The position numbers and the translations under genes were made by a program. Shown in pieces: positions 24,812 to 34,176 of a stretch of 64,000 nt of DNA. Origin of the DNA: an uncultured Oscillospiraceae bacterium (GTDB lineage Bacteria; Bacillota; Clostridia; Oscillospirales; Oscillospiraceae). How positions within the stretch are numbered: the first letter of the stretch is position 1; each line of letters starts with the position of its first letter. The notes below the pieces were generated by a model that saw only the letters and a list, made by a program, of their open reading frames with translations, searched no databases and had not been told where the DNA came from. The stretch spans positions 1 to 64,000 of the forward strand of contig CALXDM010000001.1 of assembly GCA_944387065.1 (NCBI GenBank), written 5' to 3'.

Positions 24812-25711
24812 ATGCTTGACAGGATCAGAGAGATGTGGGAAACCGGGCTGGAGCTGGCCCGGCTGATCGGGGTATTCGACCTCATTGACATCGCCCTGGT
24901 CGCCTTTGTGGTCTATCATATCTTCCAGTTCGTGCGCCGCAGCCGGTCTGGGCAGGTGGCAAAGGCCATCCTGATCATCATCGGGGCCATGGTGGTGGCC
25001 AATTTGCTGCACCTGCGGGTGGTCAGCTATCTGCTCAACAACGCCGTGGAGCTGGGGCTGATCACGCTGGTGATCATCTTCCAGCCAGAGATCCGCCGTT
25101 TTCTGGAGCGCATGGGCAGCGGCAGGATCAAGGAGCTGTTCCTCACAGAAGGGTACACCGATGAGCTGGAGGTGGCCATTCAGGAGACGGTGAAGGCGTA
25201 TGGCACCCTGTCCAAGGGCAGGGTGGGCGCGCTGATGGTCTTTGAGCGCAAGACGGTGCTGGACGACGTGCTCAAGACCGGGGTGGCCATGGACGCGCGC
25301 ATCTGCGCCGATCTGCTCCAAAACCTGTTTTGGGACAAGGCCCCCCTCCACGACGGGGCGGTGATCGTGCGCAACGGGCGCATTGTGGGCGCGGGCTGTA
25401 TGCTGCCCATGTCGGGCAACATCAACCTGAGCCGGGAGCTGGGGATGCGCCATCGGGCGGGGATCGGCATCAGCGAGAACTCGGACGCGGTGGTGGCCAT
25501 CGTCTCAGAGGAGACGGGGTCGATCTCGGTGGCGATCAACGGGATGCTCAAGCGCCACCTGACCGCTGAGACGCTGGAGAAGCTGCTGCGGGCTGAGCTG
25601 ATGCCCGAGCCGGAGGAGCGCAGGCCCACCACCCCAGCGGCCAAGCTGTCCGATCTGCTCAAGGGCAGGAAGGGGGATAGGAGCAATGGGAAAGAAGATT
25701 CTCGAAAGTAA
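24812..25711 (+). CDS. cdaA: Diadenylate cyclase CdaA
   Basis: This 299-residue membrane enzyme makes cyclic di-AMP from two ATP. Three N-terminal hydrophobic segments (about residues 20-90) precede the DAC domain. Its catalytic motifs are DGA at 181-183 and RHR at 213-215. The C terminus is a charged tail. The gene overlaps cdaR by 26 nt; the cdaA-cdaR pair is a conserved Firmicutes module, but glmM, which often follows, lies far away at 63.2 kb on the other strand. Confidence 0.95.
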   Translation: MLDRIREMWETGLELARLIGVFDLIDIALVAFVVYHIFQFVRRSRSGQVAKAILIIIGAMVVANLLHLRVVSYLLNNAVELGLITLVIIFQPEIRRFLERMGSGRIKELFLTEGYTDELEVAIQETVKAYGTLSKGRVGALMVFERKTVLDDVLKTGVAMDARICADLLQNLFWDKAPLHDGAVIVRNGRIVGAGCMLPMSGNINLSRELGMRHRAGIGISENSDAVVAIVSEETGSISVAINGMLKRHLTAETLEKLLRAELMPEPEERRPTTPAAKLSDLLKGRKGDRSNGKEDSRK

Positions 25712-26951
25712 AGTCCTCTATATCTTCCTGTCCGTGCTCATCGCCATCGTGCTCTGGTTCTACGTCACCTCCCTGGATGGGAATGAGGACACCATCACCA
25801 TCGGCAACATCCCCATCACCTTTTCCGGCGTGGAGGCGCTGGAGCAGCGGGGGCTGATGATTGTGGATGACGTGCCCCGGGTGTCCGTGCGAGTGAGCGC
25901 CTCGCCCATGGTGCTGGCAAGGCTGGACAACCAATCCCTCCAGGCCACGGTGGACGTCTCCCAGATCTCGGAGGCGGCCCAGTACACCCTGGCCTACACG
26001 GTGAGCCTGCCCGCTGGGGTGAGCGCCAACCAGGTGCAGTTCGTGTCCGGCCAGGTGGGCAACGTGAGCTTTACCGTGGCCCGATATGCCTCCCGATCCA
26101 TTGAGATCCAGGGACAGTTCACCGGCACGGCGGCGGAGGGCTACCTGCCCGGCACAGCGGACGATTTCGTGTTCTCTCCCACCACCCTGACGGTGAGCGG
26201 CCAGGCCAATTTGGTGGAACAGATCTCCCACGCCCTGGTCACCGTGGACGGGGAGGAACTGAACCAGTCCATCAATGGGGACTTCTCCTATGTGTTCATC
26301 GGATCTGACGGGCAAGTTCTGGACGATCTGGACGTGGAGGTGGACAGCCAGACCGTCCACGTCTCCTTCCCCATCTATGCCACGGCGGAGATCCCCCTGG
26401 AGGTCACCCTGGTGGCCGGCGGGGGGGCCAGCACGGCCAACGCCAGCTACACCCTCAGCGAGGAGAGCATTCTGGTGGCGGGCAGCAGTCAGGCAGTGGC
26501 CGCCATTCAGGAGGAGGGGTCGCTGACCATCGCGGCCATCGACCTGGCTACGGTCCAGGATGGGGACGAGCTCCAGCTCAACATCCCCCTGGCCGACGAG
26601 CTGACCAACATCAGCGGGTTCACCGAGGTGACGGTGACCATCCACCTGGAGGGTGAGCTGTCCACACGGACCATTGAGACCAACAACATCGAGGTCATCA
26701 ACGTTCCCCAGGGATGGAGGGCGCGGGTGCTCACCCAGGTGCTCAGCGTGGAGATCCGGGGGAACCCGGAGCTGGTGGACGCGGTGATCGAGGAGAACGT
26801 ACTGGTGTCGGTGGATCTGTCCCAGGTGCACGAGGCGGCCGGGCAGTACTCCGTGGCGGCCACGGTGTATCTCAACAGCGTGGGCACGGTGGACCAGATC
26901 GGCGTGATGAACCGCGGCTATGAGGTCGTGGTGGAACTGAGCCGGGCCTGA
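25686..26951 (+). CDS. cdaR: CdaR (YbbR-domain) regulator of CdaA
   Basis: This 421-residue protein has one N-terminal membrane anchor (YIFLSVLIAIVLWFYVTSL) followed by several extracytoplasmic YbbR repeats of about 80 residues. In B. subtilis and other Firmicutes CdaR binds CdaA and tunes c-di-AMP synthesis. It overlaps cdaA, so their levels are probably coupled. DUF5685 follows after 6 nt. Confidence 0.93.
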   Translation: MGKKILESKVLYIFLSVLIAIVLWFYVTSLDGNEDTITIGNIPITFSGVEALEQRGLMIVDDVPRVSVRVSASPMVLARLDNQSLQATVDVSQISEAAQYTLAYTVSLPAGVSANQVQFVSGQVGNVSFTVARYASRSIEIQGQFTGTAAEGYLPGTADDFVFSPTTLTVSGQANLVEQISHALVTVDGEELNQSINGDFSYVFIGSDGQVLDDLDVEVDSQTVHVSFPIYATAEIPLEVTLVAGGGASTANASYTLSEESILVAGSSQAVAAIQEEGSLTIAAIDLATVQDGDELQLNIPLADELTNISGFTEVTVTIHLEGELSTRTIETNNIEVINVPQGWRARVLTQVLSVEIRGNPELVDAVIEENVLVSVDLSQVHEAAGQYSVAATVYLNSVGTVDQIGVMNRGYEVVVELSRA

Positions 26952-26957
26952 ACGGGG

Positions 26958-27857
26958 ATGTTTGGCTATGTCAGACCGGTGCTCAACCGGCTCAGCGAGG
27001 ACGACCGGGCCGCCTATCAAAGCGCCTACTGCGGGCTGTGCCGGGCCATGGGCCGGCGGTACGGATGGCTGGCCCGCTTCACCCTCAATTACGATTTCGC
27101 CTTCCTGGCCATCCTGCTCTCCGGGGGACAGGGGGGAGGGAATACCTGCTCCGCCCGCTGCCCGGCCCACCCCCTGCGCGCCCCCAGGACCTGCCTGTGC
27201 GGGCCGGGGCTGGATGTGGCCGCCGATGAGAGCATGATCCTCACCTATCAGAAGCTGACCGACGACGTATGCGACCACGGGCTGCTCACCGGCCTGCCCT
27301 ACCGGCTGGTCCGCCTGTTGTTTCGCCGCCCTTACCGCCGGGCGGCCCGGGCCAGGCCGGACTTTGACCGTCAGGTTCGGGATGGGCTGGAGCGCTTGCG
27401 GCAGATGGAGCGGGCGGGCTCGCCCGAGCTGGACCGGGTGGCGGACGCCTTTGCGGGTATCCTGGCCTGCGCCGGGCAGGGGCAGGTGGATGATCCGGGG
27501 GACCGACGGGCCATGGAGCAGCTGTTGTACCATCTGGGCCGGTGGATCTACCTGGCCGACGCCTGGGACGATCTGGAGCAGGATGCCCGGCGGGGGCGGT
27601 ACAACCCCCTGGAGGCCCGCTTTGCCGGCCAGGCCAAGCAGGAGCGGGCCTATGTAGAGACCACCCTGACCCACTCGGTCCGGCTGGTGGCGGCGGCAGC
27701 CAACCTCATCTCCTTTGGGCGCTGGACCCCGGTGGTGGAAAACGTGGTGTATGCTGGCCTACCCGCGGTGCAGGGCGCGGTGCTGGATGGGCGGTGGAAC
27801 GAAATGCGCGCAACGCGTAGAATAAGGGAGAAACAGATCAATGAGAGATCCGTATGA
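26958..27857 (+). CDS. DUF5685 family protein
   Basis: This 299-residue protein resembles the DUF5685 family, whose function is unknown. Visible features are an N-terminal FGYVRP and CGLCRAMG. A Cys-rich patch ([18 protein letters not shown]) lies near residues 64-81, and a helical body contains [17 protein letters not shown]. The helical core with acidic residues recalls prenyl-transferase-like helical folds, but this is weak. It lies between cdaR and the J-domain gene and overlaps the latter by 17 nt. Confidence 0.75.
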   Translation: MFGYVRPVLNRLSEDDRAAYQSAYCGLCRAMGRRYGWLARFTLNYDFAFLAILLSGGQGGGNTCSARCPAHPLRAPRTCLCGPGLDVAADESMILTYQKLTDDVCDHGLLTGLPYRLVRLLFRRPYRRAARARPDFDRQVRDGLERLRQMERAGSPELDRVADAFAGILACAGQGQVDDPGDRRAMEQLLYHLGRWIYLADAWDDLEQDARRGRYNPLEARFAGQAKQERAYVETTLTHSVRLVAAAANLISFGRWTPVVENVVYAGLPAVQGAVLDGRWNEMRATRRIREKQINERSV

Positions 27858-28452
27858 AGTGCTTGGGGTCAGCCAGACGGCCAGCGATGAGCAGATCAAG
27901 CGGGCCTACCGGGAGCTGGCCCGGAAGTATCACCCGGACAACTATCAGAACAATCCCCTGGCCGACCTGGCTGAGGAGAAGATGAAAGAGGTCAATGAGG
28001 CCTATGAGGCCATCACCCGCATCCGTTCTGGGGGAAGCGCGTCCGGCTCCTATGGGGGCGGCGGCTATGCTTCCGGGGGCGCTTCCGCCTCCCAGGGGGG
28101 CTATGCCGGCGCGTCCGGCGGCCATGGCTTTGCCCAAGCCCGGCAGTACATCAATATGGGCAACCTGGACGGGGCGGAGCGCATCCTTCAGGGGGCGGGG
28201 GTGAAGAACGGCGAGTGGTACTTCCTGATGGGCAGCATTGCCTATCGCCGGGGCTGGCTGGACGAAGCCCGGCAGAACTATCAGATCGCCTGCCAGATGG
28301 AGCCCAGCAACCTGGAGTACCGCCAGGCGCTGAACATGATGCAGCAGGGGGGATATGGCTACCGGCCCGACATGGCCGGGGGCCAGTGCGACAGCTTAGA
28401 CTGCTGCACCTCCATGCTGTGCCTGAACTGTATGTGTGGAGGGTGCAACTGA
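27841..28452 (+). CDS. J-domain protein with Gly-rich linker and Cys-rich tail
   Basis: This 203-residue protein starts with a J domain that has the HPD tripeptide at 31-33, needed to stimulate Hsp70. A Gly/Ser/Ala-rich linker follows (about 64-95). A tetratricopeptide-like helical pair comes next ([38 protein letters not shown]). The protein ends in a compact Cys-rich tail ([20 protein letters not shown]), seven cysteines in 20 residues, which may bind metal. This is not classical DnaJ. Client and partner are unknown. Confidence 0.85.
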   Translation: MRDPYEVLGVSQTASDEQIKRAYRELARKYHPDNYQNNPLADLAEEKMKEVNEAYEAITRIRSGGSASGSYGGGGYASGGASASQGGYAGASGGHGFAQARQYINMGNLDGAERILQGAGVKNGEWYFLMGSIAYRRGWLDEARQNYQIACQMEPSNLEYRQALNMMQQGGYGYRPDMAGGQCDSLDCCTSMLCLNCMCGGCN

Positions 28453-28453
28453 G

Positions 28454-28972
28454 ATGAGGCCAAACGGATCGGCCAGAAAGGTCGCCTATCCCGCCCTGCT
28501 GGGCGCGCTGTCCCTGGTGGTGGTCTACCTGGGTTCCATCACGCCCACAGGCAGCTGGGGGGTGGTGGCTGTGGCGGGGCTGATGCCCTGCGCGGCGGTG
28601 ATTTCCGCCGGCCTGCCCGCCGGTTTCCTGTGCTGGGCGGGGGTATCCATCCTGGCTTTCCTGATGGTGCCGGATAAGTTTTGCGTCCTGTTGTACGGGG
28701 TGCTGTTCGGCCTGTATCCGATGATCAAGGCCCTCATTGAGCGCCTGCGCCGCCGGCCGGTGGAGTACCTGCTCAAGCTGGCCTTTTTCAACGTGGCCCT
28801 CACGGTGCTCTACCTGGTGATGCGGGCGGCGGTGCTGGCCTCGCTGCCCCAGGCGCTGTCGGTAATCTGGGTGCTGTATGCCGTGGGGAATGTGGTGTTC
28901 CTGCTGTACGACTATGGGCTGAGCAAGCTGATTGGGGCCTACCTGGCCCGGATCCACCGGGCGGTGCGCTGA
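28454..28972 (+). CDS. Multipass membrane protein of unknown function
   Basis: This 172-residue protein has about five hydrophobic segments, e.g. YPALLGALSLVVVYLGSI, VVAVAGLMPCAAVISAGLPAG and LAFFNVALTVLYLVMRAAVL. The size and layout recall small ECF-transporter S components, but no motif confirms that. ATG 28454 lies 10 nt after GGAGGG and 1 nt after the J-domain gene stop, so the two are probably co-translated. Confidence 0.7.
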   Translation: MRPNGSARKVAYPALLGALSLVVVYLGSITPTGSWGVVAVAGLMPCAAVISAGLPAGFLCWAGVSILAFLMVPDKFCVLLYGVLFGLYPMIKALIERLRRRPVEYLLKLAFFNVALTVLYLVMRAAVLASLPQALSVIWVLYAVGNVVFLLYDYGLSKLIGAYLARIHRAVR

Positions 28973-28988
28973 GCGGGGAGGGGAAGCA

Positions 28989-29876
28989 ATGGTCAAGAGC
29001 ATGACGGGCTACGGCCGGGGGGAGCGCAGCGGGGAGAATCGGACGGTGACGGTGGAGCTGCGCGCGGTCAACAATCGCTACCTGGACTGCGCCATCAAGC
29101 TGCCCCGGGCCTATCTCTTTGCCCAGGACGTGGTGAAGGAGCGGGTGGGGGCTCGGGTGGCCCGGGGGAAGGTGGATGTGTTTGTGAGCATCGACCAAAC
29201 CGGAGGGGAGGCCCTCACCGTGACGGTGAACGAGCCCTTGGCCAGGGCGTATCTGGATGCGCTGTGGCAGCTGTACCAGATCGACGGCGGCCAGCGCATG
29301 AGTATGAGCTATAAGCCCACCGACCTGGCCAGCTTCCCCGACGTGCTGGTGGTGGAGCGACAGCCGGAGGACCAGCAGGCGGTGCAGGAGCTGATTCTGG
29401 AGGCGCTGGAGACGGCGCTGGATGACCTGGAGGCCATGCGCTGCCGGGAGGGGGCGCGTATGGCTCAGGACATCCTGGCCCGGGCCCAGCGGGTGGAGGA
29501 GCTGACCGGGCAGATCGAGGCCCGATCCCCCCAGTCGGTGGCCGACTACCGGGAGCGACTGACCGCCCGGCTGCGGGAGATACTGGGCAGCGCCCAGCTG
29601 GACGAGGGGCGGCTGCTGACGGAGGCGGCCATCTTTGCCGATAAGGTGGCGGTGGACGAGGAGACAGTGCGGCTGCGCAGCCATCTGGCCCAGCTGCGGG
29701 AACTGCTGGGCCAGGGCGGGCCGGTGGGGCGCAAGCTGGACTTCCTGATCCAGGAGTTTAACCGGGAGGCCAACACCATCGGCTCCAAGTGCGCAGACCT
29801 GGAGAATACCCGGTCTGTGGTGGAGCTGAAGGCGGAGATTGAGAAGATCCGGGAGCAGGTGCAGAATCTGGAATAG
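28989..29876 (+). CDS. YicC/YloC family endoribonuclease
   Basis: This 295-residue protein starts with the family signature MVKSMTGYGRGE and ends with the conserved DUF1732 region (NREANTIGSKCADLE and an acidic helix). E. coli YicC cleaves RNA in RNA-turnover control. It opens a gene block whose order (yloC-remA-gmk-rpoZ) matches B. subtilis. Confidence 0.92.
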   Translation: MVKSMTGYGRGERSGENRTVTVELRAVNNRYLDCAIKLPRAYLFAQDVVKERVGARVARGKVDVFVSIDQTGGEALTVTVNEPLARAYLDALWQLYQIDGGQRMSMSYKPTDLASFPDVLVVERQPEDQQAVQELILEALETALDDLEAMRCREGARMAQDILARAQRVEELTGQIEARSPQSVADYRERLTARLREILGSAQLDEGRLLTEAAIFADKVAVDEETVRLRSHLAQLRELLGQGGPVGRKLDFLIQEFNREANTIGSKCADLENTRSVVELKAEIEKIREQVQNLE

Positions 29877-29888
29877 GGAGGTGCCGGC

Positions 29889-30164
29889 ATGGAGCTGATC
29901 CACATCGGGTTTGGCAACGCGGTGGCGGCCCGGCGGGTGCTGGCGGTGGTCAGCCCCGAGTCCGCGCCCATCAAGCGCCTGGGGCAAGAGGCCAAGGAGC
30001 GGGGTCGGCTGATCGACGCCAGCTTTGGCCGCAAGACGAAAGCGGTGCTGGTGATGGACACTGGCCATGTGGTCTGGTCCTCGCTGACGCCGGAACAGAT
30101 CCAGAGCCGGGCGGCCCCCCGTGGGCAGGGGGAGAATGGAACAACAGGGGACGAGTTTTTATGA
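29889..30164 (+). CDS. remA: RemA-like (DUF370) regulator
   Basis: This 91-residue protein matches RemA, a small DNA-binding protein that in B. subtilis activates matrix and osmoprotection genes. Family features are the start ELIHIGFGNAVAARRVLAVV and the middle SAPIKRLGQEAKERGRLIDA. It sits between yicC and gmk as in B. subtilis. The stop overlaps the gmk ATG (ATGA). The last about 15 residues are extra relative to the compact core. Confidence 0.9.
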   Translation: MELIHIGFGNAVAARRVLAVVSPESAPIKRLGQEAKERGRLIDASFGRKTKAVLVMDTGHVVWSSLTPEQIQSRAAPRGQGENGTTGDEFL

Positions 30165-30805
30165 ATGGGCTGAAGAAACAGAAAAACGGAGAGCTGATCG
30201 TGCTGTCCGGGCCCTCGGGAGTGGGGAAGAGCACCGTGATTGCCGAGCTGCTCAGCAACCGCCGGGATATCTATTTTTCGGTGTCCTACACCACCCGAGC
30301 CCCCCGGGTGGGGGAGGCGGAGGGGGTCAACTACCACTTTGTCTCCCGGGAGGAGTTTGAGCGGATGATCCGGGATGGGGAGCTGCTGGAGTTTGCCGAG
30401 TATGTGGGAAACTATTACGGCACCTCCCTGAAGGTGATTCGGGAGAAGCTGGAGCAGGGGGTGGACGTGCTGCTGGACATTGAGGTCCAGGGGGCGGCCA
30501 AGGTGCGGGAGAAGTGCCCGGACGCGGTGCTGATCTTCCTCATCCCTCCCTCGCTGGAGGAACTGTCCCGGCGGCTGAATCAGCGCAATACCGATGCCTC
30601 GGAGGCCATCAGCCTGCGCCTGGAACAGGCCCGGCAGGAGTGCCGGGAGAGCGTGTGCTACGACTACCTGGTGGTCAATGACAACGTGGTGGACGCCGCC
30701 CAGGAGATCCGCTCCATCCTGGCGGCGGAGCGGTGCAAGGTGAAGAAACGCATCCATCTGACCCATGGCATCATTGGGGACTGGGATGGGCGCAAGTGTG
30801 AGTGA
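30161..30805 (+). CDS. gmk: Guanylate kinase
   Basis: This 214-residue enzyme phosphorylates GMP to GDP. The P-loop is LSGPSGVGKSTV near residues 15-26. The GMP-binding part is SVSYTTRAPRVGEAEGVNYHFVS. LLDIEVQGAAKVRE is also typical. It overlaps remA by 4 nt and is followed by rpoZ after 25 nt. Confidence 0.96.
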   Translation: MNGLKKQKNGELIVLSGPSGVGKSTVIAELLSNRRDIYFSVSYTTRAPRVGEAEGVNYHFVSREEFERMIRDGELLEFAEYVGNYYGTSLKVIREKLEQGVDVLLDIEVQGAAKVREKCPDAVLIFLIPPSLEELSRRLNQRNTDASEAISLRLEQARQECRESVCYDYLVVNDNVVDAAQEIRSILAAERCKVKKRIHLTHGIIGDWDGRKCE

Positions 30806-30830
30806 GAAAACGGAAAGGACGGACGAGACG

Positions 30831-31097
30831 ATGTTGCTGTATCCCGCGATGAAGGACCTGTTGAAGAATGTACCCAGCCGATACCTGCTGGTCAACCTGG
30901 TGGCAGCCCGGGCCAGAAAGATCTCCAGCCTGGCCGAGCAGGAGGGGCTTCCCCTGGAGGAAAAGCCGGTGACCATGGCCATCCAGGAGGTGGCCGAGGG
31001 AATCCTGCGGCCAGAGACCGCCCAGATCGCCGGCCAGGATGAAGGGAACGAAGGGCCAGATGGGGCTCTGGAGGGTGACGAGCAGGCATCGGAGTGA
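30831..31097 (+). CDS. rpoZ: RNA polymerase omega subunit
   Basis: This 88-residue protein has the omega core: LLKNVPSRYLLVNLVAARARKI followed by KPVTMAIQEVAEG. Omega stabilises the polymerase beta' subunit. The ATG at 30831 gives the family length; in-frame GTG codons near 30800 would add about 10 residues. The C terminus is an acidic Glu/Asp/Gly tail. Confidence 0.9.
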   Translation: MLLYPAMKDLLKNVPSRYLLVNLVAARARKISSLAEQEGLPLEEKPVTMAIQEVAEGILRPETAQIAGQDEGNEGPDGALEGDEQASE

Positions 31098-31100
31098 CGC

Positions 31101-31132
31101 AATGGCAAGCGGCAGTAACGCCGCTTGCCATT
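31101..31132. repeat. Perfect 13-bp hairpin between rpoZ and priA
   Basis: AATGGCAAGCGGC (31101-31113) and its exact complement (31120-31132) surround the 6-nt loop AGTAAC. Only three T follow. It could be a weak terminator or a processing site, located where B. subtilis has coaBC. Confidence 0.7.
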
Positions 31133-31163
31133 TAAGCCCAAATTGGGAGAGGGGGAAGGGGCC

Positions 31164-33632
31164 ATGCCAACTGTTGCCAAGCTTGCCGTGGCCGCCGCCC
31201 CCTACGCCATCGACCGCCCCTACGACTACCTGGTCCCCCGGGAGCTGGAGGCTACGCTGCGCCCTGGGATGCGGGCGGCCGTTCCCTTCGGAAGGGGCAA
31301 CCGGGTGAGCGACGGCATTGTGCTGTCCGTGGTGGAGACGGGGGAGGACCGGAAGCTGAAGCGCATCGTGGCCCAGCTGGACGAGGAGCCTATGCTCAGC
31401 CCGGCTGACCTCCAGCTGGCCCTGTGGATGCGGGAGCGGTACTTCTGCACCGTGTACGACGCGGCCCGGGCCATTCTGCCTTCCGGTCTGTGGTTTTCCC
31501 TCAAGGATTGCTGGCGACTTGCCCCTGGAGTGGACCGGGAGGCGGCCTGCCAGGCGGCGGGCAGCTCCAGGCGGGCCAGGCAGGTGGTGGAGCTGATCTG
31601 GGCCAACCACGGCTGGGCGGAGCTGGGGCAGATCCGGCTGGCCTTTGGCGTGGCGGACCCCAACCCGGCCCTGAGGCAGCTGGAGCAGAGCGGCGTGCTG
31701 GTACGGGAGACCAGCGCCGCCCGGGGGATCGGGGCGCGCAGCGAGCAGGTGGCCGTCCTGGCCATCCCCCCGGAGGAGGCCATGGCCTACGCCCAGCCCA
31801 GGAAGCGCAGGGCCCCCCTCCAGTATGAGGTGATCCAAGTCCTGTGCGGGATGGGGCGGGCGTCGGCCAAGGAGCTGTGCTACTTCACCGGCGCCTCCCT
31901 GTCCACCCTGAAGGCCCTGGGGAGGGCAGGAATCCTCACCCTGGAGCGGCAGGAGATCCCACGGCGGCGCAAGCTGCCGGCGGCGGATCAGGGACAGCCG
32001 CCCGTCCTCAACCAAGAGCAGCAGCGGGCCTTCCAGGCGTTGGAGGAACTGAGCGCCGCAGGCCGGCCGGAGGCGGCGCTGCTGTACGGCGTCACCGGCA
32101 GCGGCAAGACCCAGGTCTATATCCGGCTGATCCACTCGGTGCTGGAGCGGGGCAAGTCCGCGCTGGTGCTGGTGCCGGAGATCGCCCTGACTCCCCAGCT
32201 GATGCGGGTCTTTCTTTCCCAGTTTGGCCAGCAGGTTGCCATCCTGCACAGCGGCCTGACCAGCGGGGAGCGGTGCGACGAGTGGAAGCGGGTGCGGGAG
32301 GGCAGGGCCCGGGTGGCGGTGGGCACCCGCTCGGCGGTGTTTGCCCCTTTGCCTGAGCTGGGGGTGGTCATCCTGGACGAGGAGCAGGAGCCGGCCTACA
32401 AGTCGGAGCAGACCCCCCGCTACCACGCCAGAGAGGTGGCCCAGTACCGCTGCTACAAGGCCAAGGCCCTGCTGGTGCTGGGCTCGGCTACCCCGTGTGT
32501 GGAGAGTATGTATCACGCCCGCCGGGGCGCCTACCACCTGCTGCGCCTGTCCCAGCGGTACAACGCCATGCAGCTGCCGGAGGTGTCTGTGGTGGACATG
32601 AAGCCGGAGCTGCGCCGGGGCAACGGCGGGTGCATCAGCCAGGGGTTGGAGCAGGCCCTGGCCGACACGGCCCGGCGGGGGGAACAGGCCATCCTGTTCC
32701 TCAATCGCCGGGGGGCCAACCGGATGGTGAGCTGCGGGGAGTGCGGCCAGGTGCCCACCTGCCCCCGATGCTCGGTACACCTGACCTACCACTCGGCCAA
32801 CCGCCGCCTGATGTGCCATTACTGTGGCCACTCGGAACCGCTGATGGAGCGGTGCGCCCATTGCGGCGGCATCCTGGACTTCATCGGGGTTGGCACCCAG
32901 AAGGCGGAGGAAGAGCTGCATGAGAAGCTGCCGGGGGTGGAGGTGGTGCGCATGGACACCGACACCGTCTCTGCCACCCACAGCCACGAGGCCATCTTGG
33001 AGCGCTTCCGGCAGGAGCGGATCCCCATCCTGCTGGGCACCCAGATGGTGGCCAAGGGGCTGGATTTTGCAAATGTCACCCTGGTGGGCGCGCTGGACGC
33101 GGACCAGGCCCTCTATGTGGAGGACTTCCGGGCGGGGGAGCGCACCTTCTCCCTGCTCACCCAGGTGGTGGGCCGCTCGGGCCGTGGCGGAAAGGCGGGC
33201 CGGGCCTTCATCCAGACCCACACGCCGGACAACGAGGTGATCCAATGCGCCGCCCGCCAGGACTACGACAGCTTCTATGAGGAGGAGATCCGGATGCGGC
33301 AGCTGCGCTTCTTCCCCCCCTTCAGTGACCTGTTCGTACTGGGGGTGTCCGGCCTGGAGGAGACGGCGGTGCTCCGGGCCTGCCTCAAGCTGCGGGAGGG
33401 GTTGGAGCAGGCCCTCCGGCAGGTGCCTTACCAGGGCGTGTCCTACCGCCTGCTGGGCCCTGCCCCGGCCGCGGTGGCCAAACTCAACGACCGATACCGC
33501 TACCGGGTCACCCTGAATACCCCCAACACCCGGGCCATCCGGCAGCTGGTAGCCCACTTGATCCGTCAGGGGCAGGGGGACAGGGCCAACCGAGGGCTGA
33601 CGATCTTTGCCGATGTAAACCCCATGGGATGA
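31164..33632 (+). CDS. priA: Primosomal replication restart helicase PriA
   Basis: This 822-residue superfamily 2 helicase restarts stalled forks. Walker A is GVTGSGKTQ near residue 310, and Walker B is VVILDEEQEPAYK (DEEQ where many PriA have DEEH). Two pairs of zinc-binding CxxC-type cysteines follow (CGECGQVPTCPRC, CHYCGH and CAHCGG). Helicase motifs V and VI are GTQMVAKGLDF and QVVGRSGRGGKAG. GGGGAAGGGG precedes the ATG. Confidence 0.96.
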   Translation: MPTVAKLAVAAAPYAIDRPYDYLVPRELEATLRPGMRAAVPFGRGNRVSDGIVLSVVETGEDRKLKRIVAQLDEEPMLSPADLQLALWMRERYFCTVYDAARAILPSGLWFSLKDCWRLAPGVDREAACQAAGSSRRARQVVELIWANHGWAELGQIRLAFGVADPNPALRQLEQSGVLVRETSAARGIGARSEQVAVLAIPPEEAMAYAQPRKRRAPLQYEVIQVLCGMGRASAKELCYFTGASLSTLKALGRAGILTLERQEIPRRRKLPAADQGQPPVLNQEQQRAFQALEELSAAGRPEAALLYGVTGSGKTQVYIRLIHSVLERGKSALVLVPEIALTPQLMRVFLSQFGQQVAILHSGLTSGERCDEWKRVREGRARVAVGTRSAVFAPLPELGVVILDEEQEPAYKSEQTPRYHAREVAQYRCYKAKALLVLGSATPCVESMYHARRGAYHLLRLSQRYNAMQLPEVSVVDMKPELRRGNGGCISQGLEQALADTARRGEQAILFLNRRGANRMVSCGECGQVPTCPRCSVHLTYHSANRRLMCHYCGHSEPLMERCAHCGGILDFIGVGTQKAEEELHEKLPGVEVVRMDTDTVSATHSHEAILERFRQERIPILLGTQMVAKGLDFANVTLVGALDADQALYVEDFRAGERTFSLLTQVVGRSGRGGKAGRAFIQTHTPDNEVIQCAARQDYDSFYEEEIRMRQLRFFPPFSDLFVLGVSGLEETAVLRACLKLREGLEQALRQVPYQGVSYRLLGPAPAAVAKLNDRYRYRVTLNTPNTRAIRQLVAHLIRQGQGDRANRGLTIFADVNPMG

Positions 33633-33681
33633 TGGTTGGCCCCCAGGGCCGCCGATCAACCGACTGACAGGAGGAGAGAAG

Positions 33682-34176
33682 ATGGCACTGCGTAAGATCC
33701 TGACTCAGGGCGACCCCGCCCTGAGCAAGGTGTGCCGCCCGGTGGAGAAGTTTGACCAGCGGCTGCATACCCTGCTAGATGATATGAAGGAAACCCTGGC
33801 CCAGGCCAACGGCCTGGGGCTGGCCGCCTCCCAGGTGGGCATCCTGCGCCGGGTGGTTGTGGTCGTGGACAGCCAGGGGAAGATGGTGGAGCTGGTCAAC
33901 CCTGTCATTCTTCGCTGGGAGGGGGAACAGACCGGCCTGGAGGGCTGCCTGTCTGTCCCCGGCCAGTACGGGATGGTCACCCGGCCCTACAAGGCCGTTG
34001 TCCAGGCCCAGGACCGGGTGGGGAACCGTTTTGAGATGGAAGGGGAAGGGGTGGTGGCCCGCTGCTTTTTCCATGAGCTGGAGCATTTGGACGGACACCT
34101 CTTTGTGGAACGCACCGACCGGCTGTACACCACCGAGGAGCTGGACGCCATGGAGCAGGAGGACGGCCAGGCATGA
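33682..34176 (+). CDS. def: Peptide deformylase
   Basis: This 164-residue metalloenzyme removes the N-formyl group from new proteins. All three motifs are present: GLGLAASQVG (44-53), EGCLSVP with the metal ligand C89, and HELEH at 131-135. It overlaps fmt by 4 nt, pairing deformylase with formyltransferase as in most bacteria. Confidence 0.97.
   Translation: MALRKILTQGDPALSKVCRPVEKFDQRLHTLLDDMKETLAQANGLGLAASQVGILRRVVVVVDSQGKMVELVNPVILRWEGEQTGLEGCLSVPGQYGMVTRPYKAVVQAQDRVGNRFEMEGEGVVARCFFHELEHLDGHLFVERTDRLYTTEELDAMEQEDGQA

Noticed and set aside
30771..33659. A minus-strand open frame of about 962 codons antisense to rpoZ and priA
   Set aside because: Same reason: a compositional shadow of priA with no domain or start signal.
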